NCBI RefSeq assembly: GCF_000701705.1
Contig: NZ_JNJP01000079.1
Coordinates: forward strand, 1-16,570
Origin: Bilophila wadsworthia ATCC 49260
GTDB lineage: Bacteria; Desulfobacterota; Desulfovibrionia; Desulfovibrionales; Desulfovibrionaceae
Direction of reading: 5' to 3'
DNA: 16,570 nucleotides
Of this stretch, positions 1 to 7,143 are shown in pieces. Position numbers and translations under genes: made by a program. Under the pieces are notes generated by a model. That model saw nothing but the letters and a program-made list of their open reading frames with translations, made no database searches and had not been told where the DNA came from. The number at the start of each line of letters is the position of its first letter. Positions within the stretch are counted from its first letter, which is position 1.

Positions 1-2
1 GC

Positions 3-1934
3 GCCCAGATCAATGACATCGTGCTTGATCCGGCCACCCCGGATCTGTTCACCGCCGAGCTGTTCATCCCGCAAGCCGAGGGCGGCTGGTACATCCGCGA
101 AGTGGGACTGTGGATGGATGACGGGACGCTGTTCGCCGTGGGCAACACGCCGCTGACCGAGAAGCCGGACATCAGTTCCGGCGCGGCAACGGACCTGCTT
201 GTGCGGCTCATCATCCGCGTCCTCGATGCGGCCACGGTTTCCATCGAGATCGACCCGGCGCAGGTGCTGGCGACGCGGGAGTACGTCGACCGCAAGCTCG
301 ACGCGCACAACAAGGACGGCGGGGCGCACGAGACGCTGGCCCGCAAGAGCGTGCAGATCAAGGCCGGGACGGGGCTCACGGGCGGCGGCACTCTCGAAGC
401 CGACCGGACGCTGACCGTCAAGTACGGCAACACGGCGGGCACGGCGTGTCAGGGCAATGACGTGCGCCTTGCCGACGCTCGGACGCCAAAGCCGCACAAG
501 GCTACGCACCAGACCGGAGGTTCGGACGCCATCACGCCAGCGGACATCGGGGCCGCGGACAAGACGATTCAGATCAAGCCGGGCACGGGCCTCACTGGGG
601 GAGGCACTCTCGAAGCGGATCGAACCCTGACGGTCAGCTATGGCACGGCTGCGGGCACAGCGTGCCAAGGGAACGACGCCCGTCTGAGCAATGCCCGGAC
701 GCCTACGGCACACAAGACCACACACAGGACTGGGGGCACGGACGCGCTCACTCCTGCGGACATCGGCGCGGCCCCTGCTTCGCATACAAGCGTGGAGGCT
801 ACGGATACCGTGTTGGGCCATGCCAAAGCCTCCCAAACAACGCCAAAGGCCGCCGGAACCGCCGCTGTAGGTACGGAGAAAAGCACGTTTGCACGGGGCG
901 ATCATATGCATCCTGCGCAGACCACGATCACTGGGAACGCTGGCACGGCGACGAAGCTGTCTACCGCCCGGACGATTGACGGCGTCAGCTTCAACGGTTC
1001 AGCGAACATCATACACTATGGAACCTGTTCCACAGCGGCGGAAACAGAGGCTAAGGCGGTCAACTGTACGGGCTTTGTTCTCGCAACAGGGGCACGCATC
1101 GCGGTGCGCTTCACGGTCACGAATACGGCAGCCAACCCGACACTCAACGTCAATGCAACCGGAGCCAAGGCCATCCGGTACAGAAATGCCGCGATTGCTG
1201 CGGGATACCTTGCCGCAAACAGGACATATGATTTCATCTATGATGGTACGTACTTTCAACTCATAGGCGATATTGACACCAATACGACATACGCCGTTGC
1301 TACTCAAGCAAAGAACGGCCTTCTTTCCGCAGCCGACAAGAAAGCTCTCGACTACTGCGAGGCCCTTCGGCTCTCCATGATCGGCGTTCCGCGCTACTGG
1401 CGCTCCACGACCCTGCCCGCCGGGCACGTCTGGGCGAACGGCGACCTCGCGCTGTTCGCAGACTGGCCCGAACTGAAAAAGATATACGATGCCGGAGGGT
1501 TCGCAGGGATGTTGCTGGCGTATAACGCGAACTCCGCCACCATCGCAGCTAACCTCGGAAAATGGCGACCAAATGCTGCTAACCCTACGGGATTATACGT
1601 TCCTAACCTAAGCGAACAGTTTTTCCGAGGGTGGACGCCTGGGGCGGGCCGGGAAGCGGGAAGCTGGCAACAGGATGCTGTTGAAACGGGAATAACCTCC
1701 ATATATTGCGAGCCGATGGGAGGCTATGGGGATAACTATCCTGCTACAGTTACACTAGAAGGGAATGTCTCTCTGCATGATACCGGCTACGCAGACAGTA
1801 TTATAGTATACATGACAGACATTGGTACACCAGTCGTTCACCGTAGATACTATATTAACCAGCGTCAGGCATTGGAAACACGACCTGTAAATATCGCTCA
1901 ACCTTCCATCATCTATCTTGGCCTCCCTGCTTGA
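3..1934 (+). CDS. Tail-fibre (tail-collar) protein, 5' truncated
   Basis: The reading frame is open from the window edge (Ala-Gln-Ile-Asn-Asp-Ile before the GTG at 21), so the true start lies upstream. Residues numbered from 21: 1-80 match the end of a DUF3751-type tail-collar domain (GGWYIREVGLW, then AVGNTP). Residues 111-178 and 183-250 are a near-identical 72-residue tandem repeat containing GTGLTGGGTLEADRTLTV and TPADIGAA. Residues about 455-560 form a collar/receptor region (FADWPELKKIYDAGG, VPNLSEQFFRGW). The last 104 codons, from 1623, are visibly AT-richer and end in IIYLGLPA, like the three spare C-termini downstream. It would form the distal fibre that binds the host surface. The family is clear; the receptor is unknown. 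Confidence 0.9.
   Translation, partial: AQINDIVLDPATPDLFTAELFIPQAEGGWYIREVGLWMDDGTLFAVGNTPLTEKPDISSGAATDLLVRLIIRVLDAATVSIEIDPAQVLATREYVDRKLDAHNKDGGAHETLARKSVQIKAGTGLTGGGTLEADRTLTVKYGNTAGTACQGNDVRLADARTPKPHKATHQTGGSDAITPADIGAADKTIQIKPGTGLTGGGTLEADRTLTVSYGTAAGTACQGNDARLSNARTPTAHKTTHRTGGTDALTPADIGAAPASHTSVEATDTVLGHAKASQTTPKAAGTAAVGTEKSTFARGDHMHPAQTTITGNAGTATKLSTARTIDGVSFNGSANIIHYGTCSTAAETEAKAVNCTGFVLATGARIAVRFTVTNTAANPTLNVNATGAKAIRYRNAAIAAGYLAANRTYDFIYDGTYFQLIGDIDTNTTYAVATQAKNGLLSAADKKALDYCEALRLSMIGVPRYWRSTTLPAGHVWANGDLALFADWPELKKIYDAGGFAGMLLAYNANSATIAANLGKWRPNAANPTGLYVPNLSEQFFRGWTPGAGREAGSWQQDAVETGITSIYCEPMGGYGDNYPATVTLEGNVSLHDTGYADSIIVYMTDIGTPVVHRRYYINQRQALETRPVNIAQPSIIYLGLPA
351..770 (+). repeat. 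72-codon tandem repeat inside the tail-fibre gene
   Basis: Two copies (about 351-554 and 567-770) encode the same block: QIK.GTGLTGGGTLEADRTL, then TACQGND.RL, then HK.TH.TGG.DA.TPADIGAA. The copies differ at scattered bases and amino acids, so the duplication is not recent. Such repeats commonly form shaft segments in fibres. Confidence 0.85.
1622..1637 (+). repeat. Cassette junction site 1, within the expressed tail-fibre gene
   Basis: TTTCCGAGGGTGGACG, encoding the Phe-Arg-Gly-Trp junction. The same core recurs at 1956-1971 (+), 2590-2605 (-) and 2912-2927 (-). Downstream of it the coding sequence changes to a variable C-terminus. It is a candidate recombination site; the enzyme is not in the window. 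Confidence 0.55.
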
Positions 1935-1955
1935 GTTTTTGTGACGGACTGCGCC

Positions 1956-1971
1956 TTTCCGAGGGTGGACG
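1956..1971 (+). repeat. Cassette junction site 2
   Basis: TTTCCGAGGGTGGACG, identical over 16 bases to site 1 and in the same orientation. It marks the 5' edge of the first silent cassette. Direct repeats in this arrangement could allow deletion of 1623-1956. Confidence 0.55.
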
Positions 1972-2232
1972 GGGGGAAGCCGTACAGCGGGTTCAGCGCA
2001 GGAGGACGCGATCCGCAACATCGCCGGTAAGCTGGGCGAAACAATCCACACGGAGCTTTTTGATGGCGCTTTTTATATTGGGAGTACAACCGGAACGCGT
2101 AGCTATCCAGAGGGAGGCTATACTGCTGGTTTCCCCTTCCTCGACGCCTCCCGTGTAGTCTCGACCGCTAATGAAAATCGTCCGGCCAACGTTGCGTTAC
2201 CCGTGGCCTTGTATATTGGCCTCCCGGCCTAA
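1957..2232 (+). other. Silent tail-fibre C-terminal cassette D (no start codon)
   Basis: From TTC at 1957 the frame is open for 91 codons to TAA at 2230-2232. It starts FRGWTGGSRTAGSAQEDAIR and ends RPANVALPVALYIGLPA, matching the junction and terminus of the expressed fibre (FRGWTPGAGREAGSWQQDAV; RPVNIAQPSIIYLGLPA). There is no in-frame start near the junction, no ribosome site, and it lies just after the fibre stop codon. It therefore looks like a spare receptor-binding tip expressed only after recombination. It could instead be the remnant of a duplicated fibre gene. Confidence 0.75.
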
Positions 2233-2604
2233 GCGCGGAGGCCGAGATACAGGCAGACCGGGAGGTCAACCGAAGCTGGCATGACCGTAGGAGATGCTCC
2301 GTAGATTGGATTTGACCATGAAGCATCAAAATCCAACCTTACATCTCCTGCGCCGCTCACCGCATTAGTCGTCGTCGAGCCAGCGAGTGTCACTCGAAAT
2401 GCTCCTGCGCTATTGGTGGTGGCTGGCTCACCACCAGCACCTCTTGTCCATGAAGCCTCACCCACACCAAAGCGCCCGCCCTGTATCAGTCTGCCAGCTC
2501 CCGACCTTTTCTGATGTTAACCCCGTAAAAAAACAACCTGTTACCGCAGGCAAGCCCGCCGGGTTTGTTGCCCCGGCGGTACTGCCACCCACCCAAGCTC
2601 GGAA
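2229..2604 (-). pseudogene. Inverted tail-fibre C-terminal cassette C, frameshifted
   Basis: On the minus strand from TTC at 2604 it reads FRAWVGGSTAGATNPAG, then the shared block TGLTSEKVGSWQTDTGRA, then stops after LWCG. The remaining tip is in another frame: GVGEASWTRGAGGEP through PASVDLPVCLYLGLRA, ending at TAG 2229-2231. The span is 376 bases, one more than a multiple of three, so one net extra base (or two missing) breaks it. The break is near the GGGCGGGCGCTT tract at the end of the 57-bp repeat. It converges with cassette D, overlapping by four bases. It looks like a decayed or recombinant tip. Confidence 0.65.
2470..2526. repeat. 57-bp perfect direct repeat, copy 1
   Basis: Identical base for base to 2858-2914 and in the same orientation. 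On the minus strand it encodes TGLTSEKVGSWQTDTGRA in cassettes C and B. Its perfect identity next to divergent flanks points to recent recombination or conversion. Confidence 0.9.
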
Positions 2605-2605
2605 A
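2590..2605 (-). repeat. Cassette junction site 3 (inverted)
   Basis: On the minus strand TTTCCGAGCTTGGGTG, encoding Phe-Arg-Ala-Trp. It shares the TTTCCGAG half with sites 1 and 2 but has CT instead of GG in the centre. Confidence 0.5.
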
Positions 2606-2626
2606 GGCTGCACTTGTGGAAAAAAG

Positions 2627-2926
2627 TCATGAAGGTACACCAAGATAGACAATTACGGGTATGTACACATGCGCAGGCGCAAATTCAGTGCCGGTATGCG
2701 TATCTCCCCAAGATCGGGAGGCATCAAAATCAAACGCGGTCTGCTGGCCGTTCATCGCCCCCTGTTGTGGATTTATACCGTCAGACGCACCTAGCCCGCT
2801 CAGAACTCCTGAGGACTCCCAGACATACGAGCATATATCAAGGTCAATTTTACCCGTAAGCGCCCGCCCTGTATCAGTCTGCCAGCTCCCGACCTTTTCT
2901 GATGTTAACCCCGTCCAAGCTCGGAA
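2627..2926 (-). other. Inverted tail-fibre C-terminal cassette B (no start codon)
   Basis: On the minus strand from TTC at 2926 the frame is open for 99 codons to TGA at 2627-2629. It starts FRAWTGLTSEKVGSWQTDTG and ends PAHVYIPVIVYLGVPS, again matching the conserved fibre junction and terminus. An inversion between 1623 and 2926 would join it in frame to SEQF of the expressed fibre. No start codon or ribosome site fits it, so it is silent as shown. This is the best-preserved spare tip in opposite orientation. Confidence 0.78.
2858..2914. repeat. 57-bp perfect direct repeat, copy 2
   Basis: Second copy, offset 388 bases from the first. Homologous recombination between the copies would delete one cassette body and fuse the others. 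Confidence 0.9.
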
Positions 2927-2927
2927 A
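2912..2927 (-). repeat. Cassette junction site 4 (inverted)
   Basis: On the minus strand TTTCCGAGCTTGGACG. Its inner TCCGAGCTTGGA is an imperfect palindrome, as expected for a serine-invertase core. It sits at the outer edge of the array, just before the constant assembly gene. Confidence 0.5.
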
Positions 2928-2968
2928 GACTTTTATCAATAAAAAACCATTAACCATAGGAGATAGTT

Positions 2969-3571
2969 ATGACCATTCCTCAACTTCATATGTATGATTT
3001 GAAGACTGGCGAATACACTGGCAGCCGTGATGCCACTCAGCGTCCGAATGGCGAGTATATTCTTGAGGCGACTGGCGCGACGCCCGTTGCTTTGCCCGCA
3101 TCCATCCCCTCCGGCCATGTCGCCCGCTGGACCGGGGATGCATGGGAGACGGTGGAAGACCACCGCCAGCACATGGACGAGCGTGGTCGCAAGGAAGGCG
3201 GGACGCAGTACTGGCTTCCCGGCGACACGTGGCGTTCCGAGCCCCGGTATACGGAGGAGCTTGGCCCGCTTCCCGATGGTGCGCTTTTGACGAAGCCCGA
3301 ACGTCCGCTCTCCGAGTACCGTGACGACAAGCGGCGTGAGGTTGCCGCGGGCTATACGGCGGCGCTGACGGCAACCCTGACCATGCCCGCGGCAAACCCT
3401 TCCGCCGTGGAAGTGGCGACGGAGGCGGCTCTCCTTGCCGCTGGTGACGCCGCCGGGCTTGAATACGTGCAAAGCATCCTGAGCGCCCGGCGTGACGAGC
3501 TGTTCGCGCTTGTTGACGGCGCGGCCAGCCGTGAGGATCTGGAGCGGATAGAGATCGCCTATCCCGTTTGA
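2969..3571 (+). CDS. Tail-fibre assembly protein (Tfa/chaperone type)
   Basis: A 200-residue protein with a good ribosome site (AGGAGA, then ATG). The N-terminal part has the style of tail-fibre assembly proteins: short strands with YDLKTGEYTG and P.GEYILEATGATP, then GHVARWTGDAWETVEDHR, where W..DAWE.V.DHR is characteristic. The C-terminal part is helical and Ala-rich (YTAALTATLTMPAANPSA, then EYVQSILSARRDELFALV). Such proteins help fold or trimerise the fibre and may stay on its tip. It lies directly after the cassette array and in the sense of the fibre gene, so it would serve whichever tip is joined. No promoter is evident of its own, suggesting read-through across the array. Confidence 0.82.
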   Translation: MTIPQLHMYDLKTGEYTGSRDATQRPNGEYILEATGATPVALPASIPSGHVARWTGDAWETVEDHRQHMDERGRKEGGTQYWLPGDTWRSEPRYTEELGPLPDGALLTKPERPLSEYRDDKRREVAAGYTAALTATLTMPAANPSAVEVATEAALLAAGDAAGLEYVQSILSARRDELFALVDGAASREDLERIEIAYPV

Positions 3572-3596
3572 GTCTTGTTTGCTCTTCGTCGTGCTT

Positions 3597-3632
3597 CCCC
3601 GGAAATCCCTTTGGGATAACCGGGGAATTTTT
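3597..3632 (+). terminator. Rho-independent terminator after the tail-fibre locus
   Basis: CCCCGG (3597-3602) pairs with CCGGGG (3620-3625); an inner ATCCC/GGGAT pair extends the stem around a TTT loop. A short T run follows at 3628-3632. Confidence 0.85.
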
Positions 3633-3642
3633 ATATAACATA

Positions 3643-3690
3643 TTGAAAAAATTATATATTTGTTGACAAACGAGGCCTGCATGGTATCTT
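3643..3690 (+). promoter_or_regulatory. Promoter of the methyltransferase gene
   Basis: TTGACA at 3663-3668, 16-base spacer, TATCTT at 3685-3690. The order TTGAAAAAA, then ACAAACGAG, then ATGGTA is shared with the duplicated promoters near 5326 and 7568, so all three may answer to one regulator. Confidence 0.65.
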
Positions 3691-3732
3691 TTTATCAAGT
3701 AATTCAAGTAATTTACATAAAAGGAGCCAAGC

Positions 3733-5259
3733 ATGTACAACGCTTCGTTTTATCCCACGCCGCCCGAAGTGGCGGAGAAGATGCTTGCCAAGGTGGGCAA
3801 GCTCTACGAACGCTCGATCCTCGAACCCTCGGCAGGGAAGGGCGACCTTGCCGATGCCGCCGTGGGAAAGCTGGATCGGTATTACAACCGCTGCCGTGAG
3901 GTGGTGCACTGCATCGAGATCGAGCCGGAGTTGCAGGCCGCGATCCGGGGCAAGGGCTATCCGCTGGTCGGTACGGACTTCCTCACGTTCTGGCCGGACG
4001 AGAAGTATGACCTGATCATCATGAACCCGCCGTTCGCCAATGGCGAAGCGCATTTGCTCCATGCGTGGGAAATCCTCGACCATGGGGACATCGTGTGCCT
4101 GCTCAACGAGCAGACGCTTCTGAACCCCTGCACGGAGAATAGGAAACTGTTGGCCACGATCATCGAACAGCACGGAGAGGTTGAACACCTCGGCAGTTGC
4201 TTTGCCAAGGATGCCTTCCGAAGTGCGCAGGTGTGCGTTTCGATGGTTCATCTGCACAAGAAACGGGAGGAGCCGGAATTTTCCTTTGATGTCGGCTTTG
4301 GCGAAGAGGACGCCGCCGTTTTCAGCGACGGCTCCCGGTTCGAGAGTGAGGTTGCGACGCGGGACACTGTTGGGAACCTCGTGGCGCAGTACGGGCGTTG
4401 CCGTGAGCTGTTCGTCCAGATCGCGCATCTGGCGCAGGAGCTTGCCCACTACGCCGAGCCGCTCGGCACGGACGGCGGGGAAACGGTCGGGGCATCGCTC
4501 AAGGAGTTGATGCGGCAAAAGCCGACCCGCAGGGCGCAGGAGTTGGCGTACAACCGTTTCGTACGATCCCTGAAAAGGAGTGCATGGCGGGAGGTCTTGC
4601 GTCTGACCGATGTACGGAATTTGGCGTCCCACGGTGTCCAAAAGGAACTCGACAGGCTCTTGGAGAGCAACGAGCACATGGCGTTTTCCGAAGAGAATGT
4701 CTACGCGCTCGTTGAATCCATTTTCCTGAACCGTGGGACAATATTGCAGCAATGCGTGGTCGAGGCATTTGACCTCATGACCCGGTACTATGACGAGAAC
4801 CGCATCCACATTGAGGGATGGAAGACGAACGATGCGTGGCGCGTGAACCGGCGTGTCGTCCTTCCTCGCATTGTTGACGTATGGTACGGTGGAGACGGGC
4901 ATCTGACTTACGGCGATACCCGACAGAATTTGAACGACATAGACCGGGCGCTGGCTTTTCTCGAAGGCAAAAAGCTGGAATCCGTGCCGCGCACGGCTGT
5001 ATGCGCCTTAGAGGAGCATTTCAAGGAATACGGTCCCGACTTCTCAGGCGTCCTGTTCGAGAGCACCTACTTTGAGATGCGCTGCTACAAAAAGGGGACG
5101 CTGCATATGTACTTCAAGGATAAGGAGCTTTGGGAACAGTTCAACCTGACCGCCGCGCGCGGCAAGAACTGGCTCCCGGACGATGTGAAGGCACGGGAGC
5201 GGGAGGCTCGCGCCCGGAACAGGCGGGCCGACCAGTACGGCCTCCCGCTTTCCGCCTGA
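3733..5259 (+). CDS. DNA N6-adenine methyltransferase with DUF4942-type C-terminus
   Basis: A 508-residue protein starting after AAAAGGAGCCAAGC. N-terminal half: YPTPPEVAEKML, SAM-binding motif EPSAGKGDL at 31-39, the acidic IEIEPEL at 61-67 and the catalytic NPPF at 98-101. These define a class I methyltransferase that modifies adenine in DNA. The C-terminal part (about 225-490) resembles DUF4942: LVESIFLNRGTI, EGWKTNDAWRVNRRVVLP and FESTYFEMRCYKKGTLHMYF. No restriction endonuclease is adjacent, so it is probably an orphan enzyme used for protection from host restriction or for marking DNA. It has its own promoter and terminator. The family assignment is firm; the target sequence cannot be read from the gene. 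Confidence 0.87.
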   Translation: MYNASFYPTPPEVAEKMLAKVGKLYERSILEPSAGKGDLADAAVGKLDRYYNRCREVVHCIEIEPELQAAIRGKGYPLVGTDFLTFWPDEKYDLIIMNPPFANGEAHLLHAWEILDHGDIVCLLNEQTLLNPCTENRKLLATIIEQHGEVEHLGSCFAKDAFRSAQVCVSMVHLHKKREEPEFSFDVGFGEEDAAVFSDGSRFESEVATRDTVGNLVAQYGRCRELFVQIAHLAQELAHYAEPLGTDGGETVGASLKELMRQKPTRRAQELAYNRFVRSLKRSAWREVLRLTDVRNLASHGVQKELDRLLESNEHMAFSEENVYALVESIFLNRGTILQQCVVEAFDLMTRYYDENRIHIEGWKTNDAWRVNRRVVLPRIVDVWYGGDGHLTYGDTRQNLNDIDRALAFLEGKKLESVPRTAVCALEEHFKEYGPDFSGVLFESTYFEMRCYKKGTLHMYFKDKELWEQFNLTAARGKNWLPDDVKAREREARARNRRADQYGLPLSA

Positions 5260-5265
5260 CCGAAG

Positions 5266-5293
5266 GCCCCGCCGAAACGCGGGGCTTTTTTTT
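5266..5293 (+). terminator. Terminator after the methyltransferase gene
   Basis: GCCCCGC (5266-5272) pairs with GCGGGGC (5279-5285), followed by eight T. It is the first half of a terminator-promoter block repeated at 7510. Confidence 0.92.
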
Positions 5294-5379
5294 ATGTATT
5301 TTATTGAAAAAACAGGCTTTTTCTCTTTACAACCGAGAGTACTATGGTACTAATAATTCATGCGATTTCAACAACTTAA
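5294..5379 (+). promoter_or_regulatory. Duplicated promoter with possible operator, copy 1
   Basis: TTTACA at 5326-5331, 16-base spacer, TACTAA at 5348-5353. An inverted repeat AGTAC-tatg-GTACT (5338-5351) lies between and over the -10 box, a good place for a repressor. The block from the terminator to 5379 is nearly identical to 7510-7620. Confidence 0.7.
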
Positions 5380-5404
5380 ACAATTTAACCCAAAGGAAGA
5401 CAAC

Positions 5405-5653
5405 ATGAACAACGCTACCCTCATCGCCGAACGTGATTCCCTCCGCGCCGCCTTCATCCGCTACATCGCTCTTGACCAGTTCATTGGCTGCGGGTGCAAC
5501 CCCGACGACTTCGACGCCCACTTTGAAAACATGCAGGACGCCCTGCGCGGCGGAGCAATGAGCGAAACCGTCAGCAGCCTTTCTTCTTCCATTGAAGACG
5601 TCGTGTTCGACGTACTGAACGAGTGCGAAACCTTCCAGACCGAAGCCGAGTAA
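5405..5653 (+). CDS. Small acidic protein, unknown
   Basis: An 82-residue ORF. The ATG at 5405 is preferred because AGGAAG lies just before it; the frame is open further upstream, into the promoter. It is acidic and mostly helical: a basic N-terminal helix (LIAERDSLRAAFIRYIALDQF), then CGCNPDDFDAHF, then Ser-rich SSLSSSIEDVVFDVL. I recognise no family. It is the first gene after the copy 1 promoter and is followed by a leader hairpin for the next small gene, so the two are probably co-transcribed. Small acidic proteins in phage accessory blocks are often inhibitors or DNA mimics, but nothing here proves that. Confidence 0.7.
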   Translation: MNNATLIAERDSLRAAFIRYIALDQFIGCGCNPDDFDAHFENMQDALRGGAMSETVSSLSSSIEDVVFDVLNECETFQTEAE

Positions 5654-5660
5654 CCGAAAC

Positions 5661-5680
5661 GGCCCCGCCCACCGGGGGCC
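5661..5680 (+). promoter_or_regulatory. Intergenic leader hairpin, copy 1
   Basis: GGCCCC pairs with GGGGCC, with no T run after it, so it is not a normal terminator. It sits 29 bases before a start codon and is followed by AAAAGGAGCCAA. It is a slightly shortened version of the hairpins at 5948 and 8004. Confidence 0.65.
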
Positions 5681-5709
5681 AGAACCTCACCCCAAAAAAG
5701 GAGCCAACT

Positions 5710-5940
5710 ATGACCCGCCAAGCTATCCGTCTCGCAGTCGAACTCATGGACATTGCCCATCAGCGTCAGATTGAAGAAAACTTCATTGTTTTTGCCGGAA
5801 AACAGTGGATCGACGGCGAGTTCTCTCAAGCGATGGCCGAGAGCCATCCGGTTTTCACCGACTTTATGATGGAGCTGTTGGACAGCCATGAGGCCCGCGA
5901 CATTTACGACGCGCTGAACCTACTCGAAAGCGCTGCCTAA
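5710..5940 (+). CDS. Small helical protein, unknown
   Basis: A 76-residue ORF starting at ATG 5710 after AAAGGAGCCAACT. Composition is helical and acidic: AIRLAVELMDIAHQRQIEEN, then FMMELLDSHEARDIYDALNLL. No membrane segment, signal peptide or known motif is visible. It lies between two copies of the leader hairpin module, 56 bases after the previous gene and 59 before the next, all on the + strand. Likely part of the operon started at the 5326 promoter. Function unknown. Confidence 0.72.
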   Translation: MTRQAIRLAVELMDIAHQRQIEENFIVFAGKQWIDGEFSQAMAESHPVFTDFMMELLDSHEARDIYDALNLLESAA

Positions 5941-5947
5941 CTGAAAC

Positions 5948-5969
5948 GGCCCCCGTGCCACCGGGGGCC
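5948..5969 (+). promoter_or_regulatory. Intergenic leader hairpin, copy 2
   Basis: Perfect 8-bp stem GGCCCCCG/CGGGGGCC with loop TGCCAC, identical over its full length to 8004-8025. AAAAAGGAGCCAAGTC and ATGTCAGC follow 30 bases later, also matching the other copy. It may stabilise mRNA or isolate the ribosome site. Confidence 0.75.
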
Positions 5970-5999
5970 AAACCTTAACCCCCAAAAAGGAGCCAAGTC

Positions 6000-7142
6000 A
6001 TGTCAGCCATCTCTTTCCGCCAGTCGTTCCGCATTGGCCAGCGCGTGTGGGCCAAATTCGTAAAACTGAACAAGAACAACATGCTCTCAGAATACTACAA
6101 GGAGTGTTCGAGGGTCGGTGGTTGGGACTGGAGCCAGTGCCGCATCGAGAAGGTGCTTGAGATGAGCGCCGAGGAGTACGATGCCTTTTCCATTTCTTTG
6201 ATGCACTCCAGACCGGGATTCAGCGAGTACGGCGGTTCGGACAGCGACAGCCCGTATAAGCCCAACCGTTTTTTTCAGTTCCAGTCTGATGAGGAGAAGG
6301 CGGACTGGCTCGCCAAGCTGTTTCTTGGCGTCATCCTTGTGACAGCCCCCGGACGTGAGCCGCTGGCGGTCGATCCTGAAGGTTACAGCTATGCCCGGTA
6401 TGTCGGCATCGGCGTCCGCGTATCGCCTCCAATGGTGCGCGATCCCGGCAATCCCGTGGGACGGTGGCTGGTCAACGGACGCGAGACGGCGATAGTTGAA
6501 AGCGTCACTCCGGCCCGTTCCGGGACTCAAAACCATGTCCGTCTGATCATGTATGACGGAGAAGGCAAATATGCAGGCCGGACAGACTACTTTGTGCGGG
6601 CGGGGCGTTCCATCAGTTTGGGGCATTGGAGTTGGGCCTTCTCGAACCCCGACTACGAAAAAGTGTCTCCGGGGGCGCTGGCCACAATCATTGAGGAGTG
6701 TGACGCCCTTGACGCGGCATTGAAGCAGCTTGCCGAGGCCGAGTTTGTAGCCAGACGCCGGAAAGAGGAGAAGGCACGGGCCGAGTTTACGGCGCGGAAA
6801 CCGGAGTGGGCCAAGGCGGTCGTCGTGGCCGAGCTGCGCGAGAGCGATAACGACCCTATGAGCGACTACTACGGGAGTTATCAAACGCGCCGGGTGTTCC
6901 TCGCATGGTCGAGTACGGATCGGGATGGCTTCGTGGAGATGCGGAAGGCTGCGGCCTTGTTCCCGCCCACGGCTGATCTTGCGACCGGGCCGAAGGACTA
7001 TGAGCACCGGGAAAAGTACAGCATGGGGAATGGGTACTATCTGGCGGCGGAAGACTTCGACCGCGCCGGGTGGAAAGTGAGGAAGCTCTCACTTGTATAC
7101 CCTCCCTACGAACTGGAATGGGAACCGAAGGAGGCGAAGTAG
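6000..7142 (+). CDS. Unrecognised 380-residue accessory protein
   Basis: The start at ATG 6000 follows AAAAAGGAGCCAAGTC. No known family is recognised. The protein is soluble, with no signal peptide or membrane segment. It is rich in Trp and Tyr (GGWDWSQCRIE at 40-50; LGHWSWAFSNPDYE at 207-220). Residues about 225-270 form a charged helix, possibly a coiled coil (DAALKQLAEAEFVARRRKEE). The C-terminal part has YGSYQTRRVFLAW and GWKVRKLSLVYPPYELEWEP, strand-like segments. The next gene starts two bases after its stop, so the two are translationally linked and may act together. The gene is probably mobile-element cargo. Confidence 0.8.
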   Translation: MSAISFRQSFRIGQRVWAKFVKLNKNNMLSEYYKECSRVGGWDWSQCRIEKVLEMSAEEYDAFSISLMHSRPGFSEYGGSDSDSPYKPNRFFQFQSDEEKADWLAKLFLGVILVTAPGREPLAVDPEGYSYARYVGIGVRVSPPMVRDPGNPVGRWLVNGRETAIVESVTPARSGTQNHVRLIMYDGEGKYAGRTDYFVRAGRSISLGHWSWAFSNPDYEKVSPGALATIIEECDALDAALKQLAEAEFVARRRKEEKARAEFTARKPEWAKAVVVAELRESDNDPMSDYYGSYQTRRVFLAWSSTDRDGFVEMRKAAALFPPTADLATGPKDYEHREKYSMGNGYYLAAEDFDRAGWKVRKLSLVYPPYELEWEPKEAK

Positions 7143-7143
7143 C

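Noticed and set aside
1622..2927. Diversity-generating retroelement for the fibre variation
   Set aside because: There is no reverse transcriptase in the window, and the 57-bp copies are identical rather than adenine-mutated.
2936..3740. Two minus-strand frames opposite the tail-fibre assembly gene
   Set aside because: They are Arg/His/Pro-rich shadow translations, lack ribosome sites and overlap the terminator and the methyltransferase promoter.
3652..4902. Long minus-strand open frame opposite the methyltransferase
   Set aside because: The plus frame has SAM and NPPF motifs, promoter, ribosome site and terminator; the minus frame has no recognisable motif and reflects GC-rich codon bias.
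5661..5680. Rho-independent terminator
   Set aside because: The stem is not followed by a T run and lies only 29 bases before the next start, within an apparent operon; the same holds for 5948 and 8004.
6087..7007. Minus-strand frame opposite the 380-residue gene
   Set aside because: The + gene has a good leader, start and coupled neighbour; the minus frame has a low-complexity basic composition.
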